A stretch of 64,000 nucleotides of DNA from Candidatus Phosphitivorax anaerolimi (lineage in GTDB: Bacteria; Desulfobacterota; Desulfomonilia; UBA1062), in the NCBI GenBank assembly GCA_001896555.1, contig MPOS01000002.1, forward strand, positions 1 through 64,000. Direction: 5' to 3'. Below, piece after piece: positions 36,555-46,355 of this stretch (within the stretch, counting starts at the first letter, position 1; each line of letters begins with the position of its first letter). The translations under genes were made by a program, and so were the position numbers. Below the pieces are notes generated by a model, which did no database searches, was not told the DNA's origin, and worked only from the letters and a program-made list of their open reading frames with translations.

Positions 36555-36562
36555 AGGCCGGC

Positions 36563-37765
36563 TCAATCTTCCTGCGGGCTGACACGCAGTCCCTCTTTGA
36601 TGGAATCGTCCGGATGCACGATCACCACGTCACCCTCGTTGAGCCCGTAGAGTACCTGAAAGGCGAGTCCCGACCGCTGCCCCGTCCCGACCGGCTTCCT
36701 GACCGCCTTGCCGTTTTCGACCACGAAGGCAGCCCAGCCGTCCTGCACGCGAAAAAGTGCGCCTGCAGGCACCTGGAGCACCCGGTCGTCCTCCCAGATC
36801 ACGAACCTTGAGAGCACGCGATATCCCGATCCCAGGCCTGTCCACGCATTTTTCGGTGAAATGATGTTCGCAATCACCTGCACGCGCTGCTCTTCGACGC
36901 CCAGCGCCGATACCACTGTGGCAGCCTGGGGCTCGATCCGATCGACGACACCTTCCAGGGTTGCATCACCGCCCCACCGGTCGAACAGAACACGCGAACC
37001 GGGCCGTATACCGAACGCGTCCTGGGAAAGAACATCGGTCCATACTTCCAGGCGATCAATGTCCCCTACATCCAGGAGCGGCTCACCCACATTCACGAAT
37101 CCTTCGCTCCTCCGGTGCACGGCCAGGACGCCGCCTGTGACGGGCGAACGAAGGATGTCCTGAACGCCGGTATCGCCCTCGCCTTCAGAGACGCTGCGCA
37201 GTGCAGCCCTGGCCGACTCGAGCTCGGCGCGTGCAGTCGCCACCCCGGCTTGTGCCGCCTCCAGATCCGCATCGGCCTGCGAAGCCGCGGCTCTCACCTC
37301 GTCCAGGGTCTGCCGCGAAACCGCTCTTGACTCGAAAAGGGCCTTAGTCCTTGCAAGCTCGGTGGCTGCAAGATCCGCTGCCGCCTGTGCGGACCTTGCC
37401 TGCTCCCTGGCCTGCTCGAGCCGGGCTTCGGCGGCCTGGACGCCTGCAGCGGCCTCATCCCGGGCTCGGACGTCCAGGATCGACGCACGGGGCGCCTCCA
37501 GGAACACCAGAGGCTGCCCCTGCCTCACCCGGTCTCCGGCCTCCAGATGGATGCGCCGGATCGTGGCTGCTACAGGCGATGAGATGGTATAGTAGTCCTT
37601 TACCCTTGTCTCGCCCTCTTCCTCCACGATCACCTGCATCGGGGCATAGCCCACCCGGGCGGTCTGCACCTGGACGGGCGACGGCAGCAGCAGGTATACC
37701 AGCAGGACAAACCCGAGCAGCACCAGGGCGATGATTGCGATCTGTTTTTGTGTCGGCTCCGGCAT
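36563..37765 (-). CDS. HlyD/MacA-like periplasmic adaptor protein
   Basis: A 400-residue membrane-fusion protein linking an inner-membrane ABC transporter to an outer-membrane channel. An N-terminal anchor (residues 9-26) is followed by a lipoyl half-motif near 55-85, a long Ala/Gln-rich coiled-coil hairpin (about 105-195) and a beta-barrel region. Its ATG directly follows the TAG of the permease gene, with GAGGG as ribosome site. It is the last gene of the ATPase-permease-adaptor operon. No outer-membrane factor is encoded nearby. Confidence 0.92.
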   Translation of the reverse strand: MPEPTQKQIAIIALVLLGFVLLVYLLLPSPVQVQTARVGYAPMQVIVEEEGETRVKDYYTISSPVAATIRRIHLEAGDRVRQGQPLVFLEAPRASILDVRARDEAAAGVQAAEARLEQAREQARSAQAAADLAATELARTKALFESRAVSRQTLDEVRAAASQADADLEAAQAGVATARAELESARAALRSVSEGEGDTGVQDILRSPVTGGVLAVHRRSEGFVNVGEPLLDVGDIDRLEVWTDVLSQDAFGIRPGSRVLFDRWGGDATLEGVVDRIEPQAATVVSALGVEEQRVQVIANIISPKNAWTGLGSGYRVLSRFVIWEDDRVLQVPAGALFRVQDGWAAFVVENGKAVRKPVGTGQRSGLAFQVLYGLNEGDVVIVHPDDSIKEGLRVSPQED

Positions 37766-40129
37766 CTATTCCCTCGTCTTCAGGACCCCGATGAGGTCCA
37801 GCCTGTTCAGCCTCATGCTCACGAGCATTGCCGAAGCGGCCGAGGCGCCGAGCACGATGAGGGAGGCCTGGACAAGGGTGCCCTTGCCCAGGATAAAAGG
37901 CAGTTGGTACATGTCTGTCTGCAGAGACCTGGCGAACCCCGCGCTCGCGATGGCACCGAGAACCAGGCCGAGCGGGATGGACAGCAGGATCATGACCGCT
38001 AGCTGGCCGAGCAGGATATACCTCACCTCGCCTTTGGTGAATCCGAGTACCCGCAGGCTCGCCAGCTCGCGGTCGCGCTCGGAGAGCATGATCCTGGCGC
38101 TGTTGTATACAACCCCGAAGGTGATCACGCCGGCAAACAGGCTCAGGATGAGCGTATAGGTGAGCATTGTCTGCGCGATCGTGTCGCGGAAGGCCCCGAT
38201 CATCCGGTCCTGGAAGGCGATGCCCGCCACGCGCGGCCGTTCGGTGAGGGAATCCGTGATCTCCTGCTCGAAGGTGCGGTCGATCATGAGAAAGGCACCT
38301 GATATGGCCTGTCCGAGACCGGCTAACCGATTTGCCGCGTCCATATCCATGTACGCGGCCACGCCGACGAATTGCCGGATGATCCCGGCGACCGGGACGC
38401 TCTTCGTATACCGCCTTCCCTCCTGCACCTCCACGATCACCTCGTCGCCCGGCCCGACATCCAGAATCCGCGCAAGTCTCTCGGTGATGAGGAGGCCCTC
38501 GGGCGGAATGGAAACCGGCTTCAGATCAATGTCGATGAGGCGGCGAAGGTACGGGTCCTGAGGGATCCCCTCGATACCGGTCTGGAAGCTCAAGTGTCCA
38601 TGGCGCAGCTCGGTCGGCACGGTGCGGAAAGGCTCGGCATGGATCACACCGGGCAGGCTCTTCAGCTCGTAGATCGCGGCCGTCGAGGTGGGGTCGGTGA
38701 AGGTAATGGTCACGTCCTCGCGCTGGGCGAGCCCGAACTGAACGCGGATTACGTAGTCGAACGAATCAGAGAAGAACAGCCCCATGATAAGGATGGCGCA
38801 TGCGCTCGATATGCCGAGAATGGTGAGCAGGGCCTTGAGGGGCCTGCGCTCCAGGTCGCGCATGATCATCCGGCTGGGCTGCGAGAAAAATCGCTGGATC
38901 CCCAGGCGCTCTACCAGAGTGACCCGATACACGGCCGGCGGCGCAGGCCGCATCGCTTCGGCAGGAGGCAACTTTACTGCACGGCGGACAGCCTGCGCAA
39001 CCCCGATGAGTGCGGCTCCGATGGTCAGTGCAGCCGCTGTGATCATCACCGGCGGCTCAAGGACAAATTCAAGGTACGGGAACCGGTAGTAGCGCAGATA
39101 GAGGTCCCCGAGCTGCACTCCCAGCCAGAAGCCGAGCAGGGTTCCAGCCGCTGCGCCCGTGATCACGATGATAAGCACGAGCTTCCCGTAGTGAACCCCT
39201 ACATCGAAGGTACGGTAACCGAAGGCCTTGAGCACGGCGATCTGCTCGCGCTGCAGGCTGATGAGCCGCGATATCACAATGTTGAGCAGAAATGCGGCAA
39301 CCCCCAGAAAGATCAGGGGGAGTATGGTGGCAGTCCGTTCGAGCTGGCGGAACTCTTCGGTGATGAAGAAGTGCGACTGCTGGTCTTCTCGTCCGAATGC
39401 TCCCTGCCCTCCATAGGGCCTCAGGATTTGGTCGATCCGGTCGATGACATCGTCGATCCCGGCGCCCGGCGCCAGGGTGAAGGTGATGTCGTTGAAGGCC
39501 CCGTCCATGTCGTAGGCTGCTTCGAGAGAGGAGCGCCCCATCCACATCACCCCGTAGCGCATGGGATCGGGAAAGATGGATGCCGGATCGACCTGCATGA
39601 GAAACTCCGGCGAGAGCCCGATGCCCACGATACTCAGCTCCCGGTACCGGCCGTTCATGATCGCGGTGATGCTGTCCCCGGGCTTTAGCCCGTGTGCCTC
39701 GGCAAAGGGCTCGTTGAGCACCACCTCGTTTTCCCTTCCCGGCTGCACGAGGCGCCCCTCACGGATGAAGATCCGGTTCAGGACAGGCTGATCACCTTCG
39801 GGCACGGATACGAGCGTGCCGGATACCGGCTCACCGAAGCCTTCTATCTTAAGGTTCACCCGTGAGACCACCCGTGTCTCGACAGTGCCGATCCCGGGTA
39901 TCTCCCTGATCCTCTCCAGCAACAGCTCAGGGGCCCTGCGCACCGTGGCGAACCCGTCGGCGAAACGGTATTCTTCATAATAGTTGCTAAGCGTCTGCTG
40001 GAGCGAATCCATCACGCTTGTCATGGACACATATGTGGCGACCCCGCTCAGGATCACGAAGACAATCGCCAGGGCCTGTCCCCGCATCCCCCACAGGTCG
40101 CGCAGCATCTTGCGGTCGAGTGCTCTCAT
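37766..40129 (-). CDS. FtsX/MacB-type ABC transporter permease with two FtsX domains
   Basis: A 787-residue permease. An N-terminal transmembrane helix (WGMRGQALAIVFVILSGVATYVSM) precedes a large periplasmic domain; the first FtsX-like three-helix block lies at about 265-395 and the second at about 650-780. This duplicated layout suits lipoprotein release or mechanotransmission-type systems. The Met at 40129 starts 4 bases after the ATPase stop, and the longer frame to 40183 would overlap the ATPase. Substrate unknown: export of a lipid, peptide or antibiotic are all possible. Confidence 0.92.
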   Translation of the reverse strand: MRALDRKMLRDLWGMRGQALAIVFVILSGVATYVSMTSVMDSLQQTLSNYYEEYRFADGFATVRRAPELLLERIREIPGIGTVETRVVSRVNLKIEGFGEPVSGTLVSVPEGDQPVLNRIFIREGRLVQPGRENEVVLNEPFAEAHGLKPGDSITAIMNGRYRELSIVGIGLSPEFLMQVDPASIFPDPMRYGVMWMGRSSLEAAYDMDGAFNDITFTLAPGAGIDDVIDRIDQILRPYGGQGAFGREDQQSHFFITEEFRQLERTATILPLIFLGVAAFLLNIVISRLISLQREQIAVLKAFGYRTFDVGVHYGKLVLIIVITGAAAGTLLGFWLGVQLGDLYLRYYRFPYLEFVLEPPVMITAAALTIGAALIGVAQAVRRAVKLPPAEAMRPAPPAVYRVTLVERLGIQRFFSQPSRMIMRDLERRPLKALLTILGISSACAILIMGLFFSDSFDYVIRVQFGLAQREDVTITFTDPTSTAAIYELKSLPGVIHAEPFRTVPTELRHGHLSFQTGIEGIPQDPYLRRLIDIDLKPVSIPPEGLLITERLARILDVGPGDEVIVEVQEGRRYTKSVPVAGIIRQFVGVAAYMDMDAANRLAGLGQAISGAFLMIDRTFEQEITDSLTERPRVAGIAFQDRMIGAFRDTIAQTMLTYTLILSLFAGVITFGVVYNSARIMLSERDRELASLRVLGFTKGEVRYILLGQLAVMILLSIPLGLVLGAIASAGFARSLQTDMYQLPFILGKGTLVQASLIVLGASAASAMLVSMRLNRLDLIGVLKTRE

Positions 40130-40133
40130 CGCT

Positions 40134-40844
40134 CTACCAGGTAAGCATACGGGCCGACTTTTTGTGTTCGTTGACGCGGACATCGATCACCCGCCCGTCG
40201 CTTAAGTATATTATACGGTCTGCCATCTCCGCCTGCACGGCATTGTGCGTGATGATGACCGTGGTGGTCCCGAGCTCGCGGTTGACCCTCTCGAGCGCCT
40301 CGAGCACGATCACGCCAGTTTTGGAATCAAGGGCGCCGGTAGGCTCGTCGCACAGGAGCACGCCCGGCTGCTTTGCAATGGCGCGGGCAATGGCTACTCG
40401 TTGCTGCTGACCTCCGGAGAGCTGTGCGGGGAAAGAGTCTTTCCGGTCGCTTAAGTCCACGAGATCAAGGGCCTGCTCGGGTGTTATCGGGTTCTGCGCG
40501 ATCTCGGTCACGATGGCCACGTTCTCCAGCGCGGTGAGGCTCGGGATCAGGTTGTAGAACTGGAACACGAACCCCACGTGGCGGCGGCGGTAATCCGTGA
40601 GCTCGCGGTCGCCTGCCTGCGTGAGGTTCATATCTCGATAAAACACCTCACCTGCGGTAGCAGTGTCGAGCCCGCCCAGGATATTCACCAGCGTCGACTT
40701 GCCGCTGCCCGATGCACCCAGCAGAACCACGAGCTCTCCCGCATAGAGTTCCAGGTCGATGCCGCGCAGTGCATGCACCTGCACCTCGCCCATGCTGTAC
40801 ACCTTGGTGAGCCCCCTGGTCCGGAAAACCACCTCCCGTTCCAT
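40134..40844 (-). CDS. LolD/MacB-type ABC transporter ATPase
   Basis: A 236-residue ATPase subunit. Walker A is GASGSGKST (residues 43-51), the signature LSGGQQQR and Walker [12 protein letters not shown]. This is the subclass that pairs with FtsX-type permeases. The Met at 40844 has GAGG about 10 bases upstream and starts as the family does; longer in-frame starts reach 40979. It heads the operon with the permease and adaptor. Confidence 0.95.
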   Translation of the reverse strand: MEREVVFRTRGLTKVYSMGEVQVHALRGIDLELYAGELVVLLGASGSGKSTLVNILGGLDTATAGEVFYRDMNLTQAGDRELTDYRRRHVGFVFQFYNLIPSLTALENVAIVTEIAQNPITPEQALDLVDLSDRKDSFPAQLSGGQQQRVAIARAIAKQPGVLLCDEPTGALDSKTGVIVLEALERVNRELGTTTVIITHNAVQAEMADRIIYLSDGRVIDVRVNEHKKSARMLTW

Positions 40845-41413
40845 ATACATCACCCTCTGCCGGCACAGACCCGGGCTCCTTAGCATAAATGCAGCCGGCC
40901 ATACCTGTCTTATATACTTAATGAATAAGACCCCTGATGCTCCAAATAAGGGACATCCGTGAAATATTGACATTTCCACCAGTGGTGTTGCTCCCTGCGC
41001 GAGCCCTGGGCCCAGTACCGCTTCGAGCAGTAAAAGTGGATTATGTCGACACCGAATACAGGGTGGTCAGGCTCAAGTGGCCTTTCTCTGCGCCAGCGCA
41101 GCCGAGCGCTCAATCGGTATCGCACATCCACGGTTCCGTGGGCAGATTGAAAGGGAGTGCCGGGAGCTCTATGGATGATGAGACTGCCGCCTGAGCGTTC
41201 CATTGATCCCTGTATAGCCCCGGACTGCATAAACGGGCTGCTTGTCCTGAAGACACCGGCACTCCCGCACTTGGAGCCTCGGGTCTTGACAAAGGGGGAA
41301 AAATCTTTTTTATCTTACCTGCCGGGTTCACCGGCTTTGCTAATGACGGGCACGCACTAAAAACAAATCACACAGCTTGATATCCAAAGGGGAAGATTAC
41401 TAGGAGGAATGCA
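40845..41413. other. Divergent intergenic region between two ABC operons
   Basis: About 570 bases without a convincing gene. It must contain promoters for both directions; the best plus-strand candidate is at 41286-41316. GCCGG-GTTCA-CCGGC (41321-41335) can form a small hairpin in the leader of the plus-strand operon. Confidence 0.5.
41286..41316 (+). promoter_or_regulatory. Candidate promoter of the GldA-like operon
   Basis: A perfect TTGACA (41286-41291) is followed after 19 bases by TATCTT (41311-41316). The spacer is long, but the -35 match and AT-rich -10 region stand out. It is about 100 bases before the first gene. Confidence 0.4.
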
Positions 41414-42352
41414 ATGATCCATGTGGAGAAACTGACGAAGTTTTACGGAAGCTTCTGCGCCGTGGATCAGATCGACCTCGATATTTCCAAAGGGGAGATC
41501 ACGGGGCTCCTGGGCCCCAACGGCGCAGGCAAGACCACCAGTTTGAGGATGCTCACCGGCTACCTCGTGCCCACATCGGGCACCATCCGGATCAAAGGCC
41601 TCTCCTTGGACGACGATGCCCTGGCAGTGAAAAGGCTCATCGGCTACCTGCCCGAGTCGGCACCCCTGTATCACAATATTCTGGTCTACGACTACCTCGA
41701 CTACATCGCTCAGGTCCGGGGCTTGAGCGGCAGGCAGAAGATCGGGCGCATCCATGAACTGGTCGATCTCTGCGGACTCTCCGGTATCATGCACAAGAAC
41801 ATCGGCGAGCTCTCCAAGGGACTGAGGCAGCGGGTAGGCCTGGCACACGCCATGATGGGCGACCCGGAGATCCTCATACTCGACGAACCCACCTCGGGCC
41901 TCGACCCGAACCAGATCGTCGAGATCAGAGACATCATCCGTGCCTTTGCCCGGGAAAAGACCATCATCCTCTCCACCCATATCCTGAGCGAGGCCGAGGC
42001 CACCTGCGACCGAATCGTGATCATCGACAAGGGTAAAATCGTGGCCGACGGCAGCACCGAGTCGCTCAAGCAGGGTGCTGGCGAGGAGCGCACCATCCAC
42101 CTCACCCTGCTCAATGCCGATTTCGATGCAGCCAACCGGGCATTGGGGGCCTTGGACGGTGTGTCGCGCATCGAGCGGATGGATACGCCGGATTCCGGTG
42201 AGCTCAGGCTCAAAATATTCGCCGGCGGCCCAGATAGGCTCAGAGAGCGCATCTATGCCTGTGTGAAGCAGACCGATTGGATCATGGTAGAGTTCACTCA
42301 GGAGACCAAGTCGCTCGAGAAGATCTTCCGCGATCTCACCAGGGAGGTATAG
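41414..42352 (+). CDS. ABC-2 type transporter ATPase (GldA-like)
   Basis: A 312-residue ATPase. Walker A is GPNGAGKTT (residues 34-42), signature ELSKGLRQR and Walker B ILILDEPTSGLD; a C-terminal regulatory part of about 80 residues follows, as in drug/Na-export ATPases and GldA. AGGAGG lies 5 bases before the ATG. First gene of a four-gene operon with a permease, a GldG-like protein and a DUF4340 protein. Confidence 0.93.
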   Translation: MIHVEKLTKFYGSFCAVDQIDLDISKGEITGLLGPNGAGKTTSLRMLTGYLVPTSGTIRIKGLSLDDDALAVKRLIGYLPESAPLYHNILVYDYLDYIAQVRGLSGRQKIGRIHELVDLCGLSGIMHKNIGELSKGLRQRVGLAHAMMGDPEILILDEPTSGLDPNQIVEIRDIIRAFAREKTIILSTHILSEAEATCDRIVIIDKGKIVADGSTESLKQGAGEERTIHLTLLNADFDAANRALGALDGVSRIERMDTPDSGELRLKIFAGGPDRLRERIYACVKQTDWIMVEFTQETKSLEKIFRDLTREV

Positions 42353-42353
42353 G

Positions 42354-43058
42354 ATGACCCGGACACTCCAGATCTTCAAAAAAGAACTCAAAGACTATTT
42401 CGTCTCACCGATTGCATATATCGTGATCTGCATCTTCCTCCTCATCTCGGGGTGGTTCTTCTTCTCCACCTTCTTCATCTTCAACCATGCAAACCTGCGC
42501 AATTTTTTCAACCTGCTGCCGCTCACCTACTCGTTCGTGATCCCGGCCGTCACCATGCGGCTCTTTGCCGAGGAGATCCATTCCGGCAGTTATGAGATGT
42601 TGCTCACCCTTCCGGTGAAGCTTAGCGACATCGTCCTGGGCAAATTCCTGGCAGGTACAGTCTTTGCGGCCATCATGCTCGCGCCCACCCTTGCCTATGC
42701 CGTGAGCATCTCCTTTATCGGGGATCTCGACTGGGGGCCGGTTGCAGGCGGATACATAGGCGCGGTCCTGCTGGGCGCAGCATACAGTGCAGTCGGCGTG
42801 TTCGCCTCATCCCTCACAAAGAACCAGATCGTAGCCTTTATCACAGGCATGGTCATCTGCTTTGCGCTTACGCTCTTCGACAAAGTGGTGTTCTTCTTCC
42901 CGCCCCTGGTGGTCGATGTGTTCACCTATATCGCGGCAGGCTACCACTTCGAGAATATCTCAAAGGGCATTCTCGACACACGCGACGTGCTCTACTTTGC
43001 CAGCATGATCTTCGCCTTCCTCTACGGGGCGCACCTGGTCATGCAGGAAAAGCGATAA
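42354..43058 (+). CDS. ABC-2 type permease (GldF-like)
   Basis: A 234-residue permease of six transmembrane segments (for instance YIVICIFLLISGWFFFSTFF and AFITGMVICFALTLF). RLFAEEIHSGSYEMLLTLPV is typical of GldF and NosY-like ABC-2 permeases. GGAGG lies 6 bases before the ATG, which begins one base after the ATPase stop. Confidence 0.92.
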   Translation: MTRTLQIFKKELKDYFVSPIAYIVICIFLLISGWFFFSTFFIFNHANLRNFFNLLPLTYSFVIPAVTMRLFAEEIHSGSYEMLLTLPVKLSDIVLGKFLAGTVFAAIMLAPTLAYAVSISFIGDLDWGPVAGGYIGAVLLGAAYSAVGVFASSLTKNQIVAFITGMVICFALTLFDKVVFFFPPLVVDVFTYIAAGYHFENISKGILDTRDVLYFASMIFAFLYGAHLVMQEKR

Positions 43059-43068
43059 GGAGGCTGCC

Positions 43069-45243
43069 ATGGCTGTTCAGAACAAATCGAGATATATCAA
43101 GTTCGGCATTTATCTCATACTTCTCGTGCTGCTCAACGTGGCCGGTCTCACCCTATACTTGCGGGCCGATCTCACCAAAAACAGGGTCTACTCCCTCTCG
43201 AAGGTCAGCAGGGAAGTGGTCGCTACGCTCAAGGAACCGCTTACAATCAACGTTTTTTTCACGAAGAACCTCCCTGCGCCCTATAATACGGTAGAGCGCT
43301 ATCTGAGAGACCTGCTCGAAGAATACAGCCTGAGCGGAAACAGGTATTTCAACTACCGCTTCTATGACGTGACCCCGCTCGAGGAAGGAGGCTCCGCCCA
43401 CAGCGCCGAAAATCAGCGGCTGGCATCGGACTACGGCATCCAACCGGTCCAGATCCAGGCCATCGAGCAGGACGAGGTCAAGATCAAGAAGGCCTATATG
43501 GGCCTGGCCATTGTCCACGGCGACATGGTGGAAAAGGTCCCTACCATTACCTCGATCAACGGGCTCGAATACCAGCTCACCTCGGCCATGATGAAGGTCA
43601 ACAACAAGATCAGCGCCCTGCTCAAGCTGGAAAAGCCGGTGGAGATAAAACTCTACATCTCTCCCTCGATCAGAGAGGTGGCTCCGTACATGGGGCTCAA
43701 AGACCTCCCCGAGCTCGACAACGGGGTCAACGAGATCGTGACCGAGCTCAACCGAACGATGTACGGCAAGCTCTCGTTTTCGACTGTGGAGCCTTCCGGA
43801 CAGGAGGAGATCGCGGCACTGGCCGATGAGCACGGGCTCATGCACCTCAAGTGGCCCGACATTCCTCAATCGAGCGTCAAGGCCGGCAGCGGCGTGATCG
43901 GCATTGTCGTGGAACACGGCGGTCAGTCCATGGCATTGCCGGTGCTTCAGGTGTTCCGCGTGCCTCTGTTCGGCACCCAATACAGTCTCGCCTCACCTGA
44001 CGAGATCGACGAGATGATCACCGAGAGCGTGGAGTCGCTCATCGGGATCAACGAGAGCATCGGCTACCTCACCGGCAATGGCGCCCTGCCCCTCTACGGC
44101 ATGCCGGGCAGCCAGACCGAGCCGGCCACCAGCTTTGTGCAGCTCCTTTCCAAGAGCTATTCGCTCAAGCAGGTGGACTTAAAGGATGGAGGCATTCCCG
44201 AAGGGCTTAAAACCTTTGTCATTGCCGGGCCCACCAAGAATTTCAGCGATTACGAGCTCTACCAGATCGACCAGGCCCTCATGCGTGGCACCAACCTGGC
44301 CCTGTTTCTGGATTCGTTCCAGGAAATCATGCCGCAGCAGGGTGGTCCCTTCGGCCAGATGCCCCAGTACGTGCCCAACGATACCGGCCTGGAAAAGCTG
44401 CTCGATCATTACGGCGTGCGGGTGAACAAATCGATCGTAATGGACGAGAACTGCTTCACGCAGCGCTCATCCCGGCAATATGGCGGCGAGCAGAAGATCT
44501 ACTACGCCCCCATCATCCAGAATCGCAATATCAATAGCGATATCGCCTGCATGGCAAACATCAAGAGCATGGTGGGTCTCGCCATGTCGCCCCTGGAAAT
44601 CGACGAGAAGCGGCTGGCGGAAAACAAGATCACGGCCACGCGCCTGTTCTCCTCTTCTGAAAGGTCGTGGGAGATGCGAGACATCATCAGTCTGAACCCC
44701 ATGTTCATCAGGCCCCCCGCCGGGGAGGAAGAGCTCAGAAGCTATCCGCTGGCCTATATGCTGGAAGGGAGCTTCCCCAGCTATTTTGCGGATAAGCCTA
44801 TTCCTGAAAAGCCCGCGGCTACAGACGAGGCCGCCGATGCTCAGGAAGGAGAGAAGCCCGCGCCCAAGGCTGACCTTTCAGGATTCGAGGGCACAACCAC
44901 CCTTGCCTCTTCGGCAAGGCCCGGCAAGATATTCGTGGTTGCGTCATCACACCTGCTCAGGAACAATGTGCTGGATGCCGAGGGCCAGACCCCCAATTCG
45001 GCATTCGTGATGAACGTGCTCGACGTGCTGAACGACCGCGAGGACGTGGCGCTGATGAGGAGCAAGGTCTTGAGCCTCAACCCCCTGAACGACCCGCGTG
45101 CCCAGACCAAGATCTTCATCAAGTCGATCAACATCGTGGGCCTGCCCGTCCTGGTTGTGGGGTTCGGACTCCTCGTGCTCCTTCACAGGCATGTACGGAA
45201 GAACCGCATCGAGCTCATGTTCAGCAAGAGAGGTGAATCATGA
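43069..45243 (+). CDS. GldG-like ABC transporter auxiliary protein
   Basis: A 724-residue protein with a transmembrane helix near each end (about 12-31 and 686-705) and a large periplasmic region between. The opening LNVAGLTLYLRADLTKNRVYSLS and the internal ABC-type-uncharacterised domain identify the GldG family. In Bacteroidetes GldA, GldF and GldG are needed for gliding and type IX secretion; in other phyla the homologous set is of unknown function. AAGGAGG precedes the ATG and the operon context is intact. Confidence 0.92.
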   Translation: MAVQNKSRYIKFGIYLILLVLLNVAGLTLYLRADLTKNRVYSLSKVSREVVATLKEPLTINVFFTKNLPAPYNTVERYLRDLLEEYSLSGNRYFNYRFYDVTPLEEGGSAHSAENQRLASDYGIQPVQIQAIEQDEVKIKKAYMGLAIVHGDMVEKVPTITSINGLEYQLTSAMMKVNNKISALLKLEKPVEIKLYISPSIREVAPYMGLKDLPELDNGVNEIVTELNRTMYGKLSFSTVEPSGQEEIAALADEHGLMHLKWPDIPQSSVKAGSGVIGIVVEHGGQSMALPVLQVFRVPLFGTQYSLASPDEIDEMITESVESLIGINESIGYLTGNGALPLYGMPGSQTEPATSFVQLLSKSYSLKQVDLKDGGIPEGLKTFVIAGPTKNFSDYELYQIDQALMRGTNLALFLDSFQEIMPQQGGPFGQMPQYVPNDTGLEKLLDHYGVRVNKSIVMDENCFTQRSSRQYGGEQKIYYAPIIQNRNINSDIACMANIKSMVGLAMSPLEIDEKRLAENKITATRLFSSSERSWEMRDIISLNPMFIRPPAGEEELRSYPLAYMLEGSFPSYFADKPIPEKPAATDEAADAQEGEKPAPKADLSGFEGTTTLASSARPGKIFVVASSHLLRNNVLDAEGQTPNSAFVMNVLDVLNDREDVALMRSKVLSLNPLNDPRAQTKIFIKSINIVGLPVLVVGFGLLVLLHRHVRKNRIELMFSKRGES

Positions 45244-46190
45244 AGGGAAAGAAAGAGTACATCATCCTTTTCATTCTGATCGCTGCCCTGGCCGGTTATC
45301 TCTATCTCCAGCGCACCGACCGGGTTCACTATGAGGTCCCGCAGATCGATACCGTCGATACCGGCGCCCTCACCTGGCTTGAGATCATATCCAAGGACAG
45401 AACCGTCTCTCTGACCAAGAAGGATGGCTCCTGGTACATCGAGCCCAAGGGCTATCCTGCAGACACCGTCAAAGTAGGCAAGATGCTCCAGGCGATCAGC
45501 GACCTCACACTGACCGATCTGGTGTCCGAGTCAGGCAGCGTCGAGCGCTATAACCTCGGAGAGGCGGACAGGATCACGGTCAAGGCCTATACGGGCACAG
45601 AGCTCACTCGAAGCTTCGATCTCGGCAAAGCGGCCCCTACACACCAGCACACCTTTGTCTCGCTGCCCGGCGACAACCGGGTGTTCCACGCCAAGGGCAG
45701 CTTCCGTGGCGATTTCGAACTCTCAGCCTCCGACTTGAGGGACAGGCAGGTCCTCTCCTTCCCCAAAGACGAGATCACCGGCATCCGGATCAGCACCCAG
45801 GGCAAAGAAACGGTCCTGACCCGCACCGAGGCCGAACCTTTAAGCAAGGAAGATCAAAGCAGGAATAAGGACGACGCCTCCCCCAAGCAGGTCGTCTGGA
45901 AAAACGCCGCAGGGGACGAGGCGGACAAGGCAGAGGTGGATGCCCTTCTCTCGGACTTAAGCAACCTCGATTGCGGGGAGTATCTCGAAGACCTTGCCAA
46001 AGAGCAGGCAGGAGACCCTGAGCTGACGATCACACTGACAGGCGCCCGGGACTACACGCTCTCCTTCCACCCCGCACGTGATGGAAAATCTCCGGCCACC
46101 TCTTCCGCCAACAACTACGTGTTCGTACTACCCGACTACCGACAGGAGAACATCACCAAGTCGGCTGAAAAGCTCACAGCTCTGAAATAA
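45240..46190 (+). CDS. DUF4340 protein
   Basis: A 316-residue protein with an N-terminal membrane anchor (residues 6-20) and a periplasmic beta-rich region. It recurs downstream of GldG-like genes, and here its ATG overlaps the GldG-like stop as ATGA, so the two are co-translated. A repeated fold (TWLEIISKDRTVSLTKKDGSWYIEP, then IRISTQGKETVLTRTEAEP) suggests two copies of one domain. Biochemical role unknown; probably an accessory part of the ABC system. Confidence 0.9.
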   Translation: MKGKKEYIILFILIAALAGYLYLQRTDRVHYEVPQIDTVDTGALTWLEIISKDRTVSLTKKDGSWYIEPKGYPADTVKVGKMLQAISDLTLTDLVSESGSVERYNLGEADRITVKAYTGTELTRSFDLGKAAPTHQHTFVSLPGDNRVFHAKGSFRGDFELSASDLRDRQVLSFPKDEITGIRISTQGKETVLTRTEAEPLSKEDQSRNKDDASPKQVVWKNAAGDEADKAEVDALLSDLSNLDCGEYLEDLAKEQAGDPELTITLTGARDYTLSFHPARDGKSPATSSANNYVFVLPDYRQENITKSAEKLTALK

Positions 46191-46210
46191 CGGATTTTAC
46201 GATATCTGCA

Positions 46211-46268
46211 ATCAATGGCATGGGCCCTTCCATAGCCCGCCCTTAAAAAATAGGCCCATGCCATTGAT
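46211..46268. repeat. Perfect 16-bp inverted repeat after the GldA-G operon
   Basis: ATCAATGGCATGGGCC (46211-46226) and GGCCCATGCCATTGAT (46253-46268) with a 26-base centre. It begins 20 bases after the DUF4340 stop codon. No T run follows the second arm on the plus strand. Long and exact, it may be a factor-independent 3' structure or a small mobile or repetitive element. Confidence 0.7.
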
Positions 46269-46355
46269 ACGGCCACTCGAATCTATATATAATAAAGTTA
46301 CCGGTACGGTTGATATATGAGGTCTTTCTCACGACTTGGCACACAAGGAGGCACT

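Noticed and set aside
41357-42391. Long minus-strand open frame of 344 codons opposite the GldA-like ATPase
   Set aside because: It is exactly antisense to a clearly coding ABC ATPase and has no ribosome site or recognisable motif; it is a shadow of GC-rich codon use.
43153-43980. 275-codon minus-strand frame opposite the GldG-like gene
   Set aside because: Antisense to a clear membrane-anchored protein; composition rich in His, Arg and Asp is typical of shadow frames.
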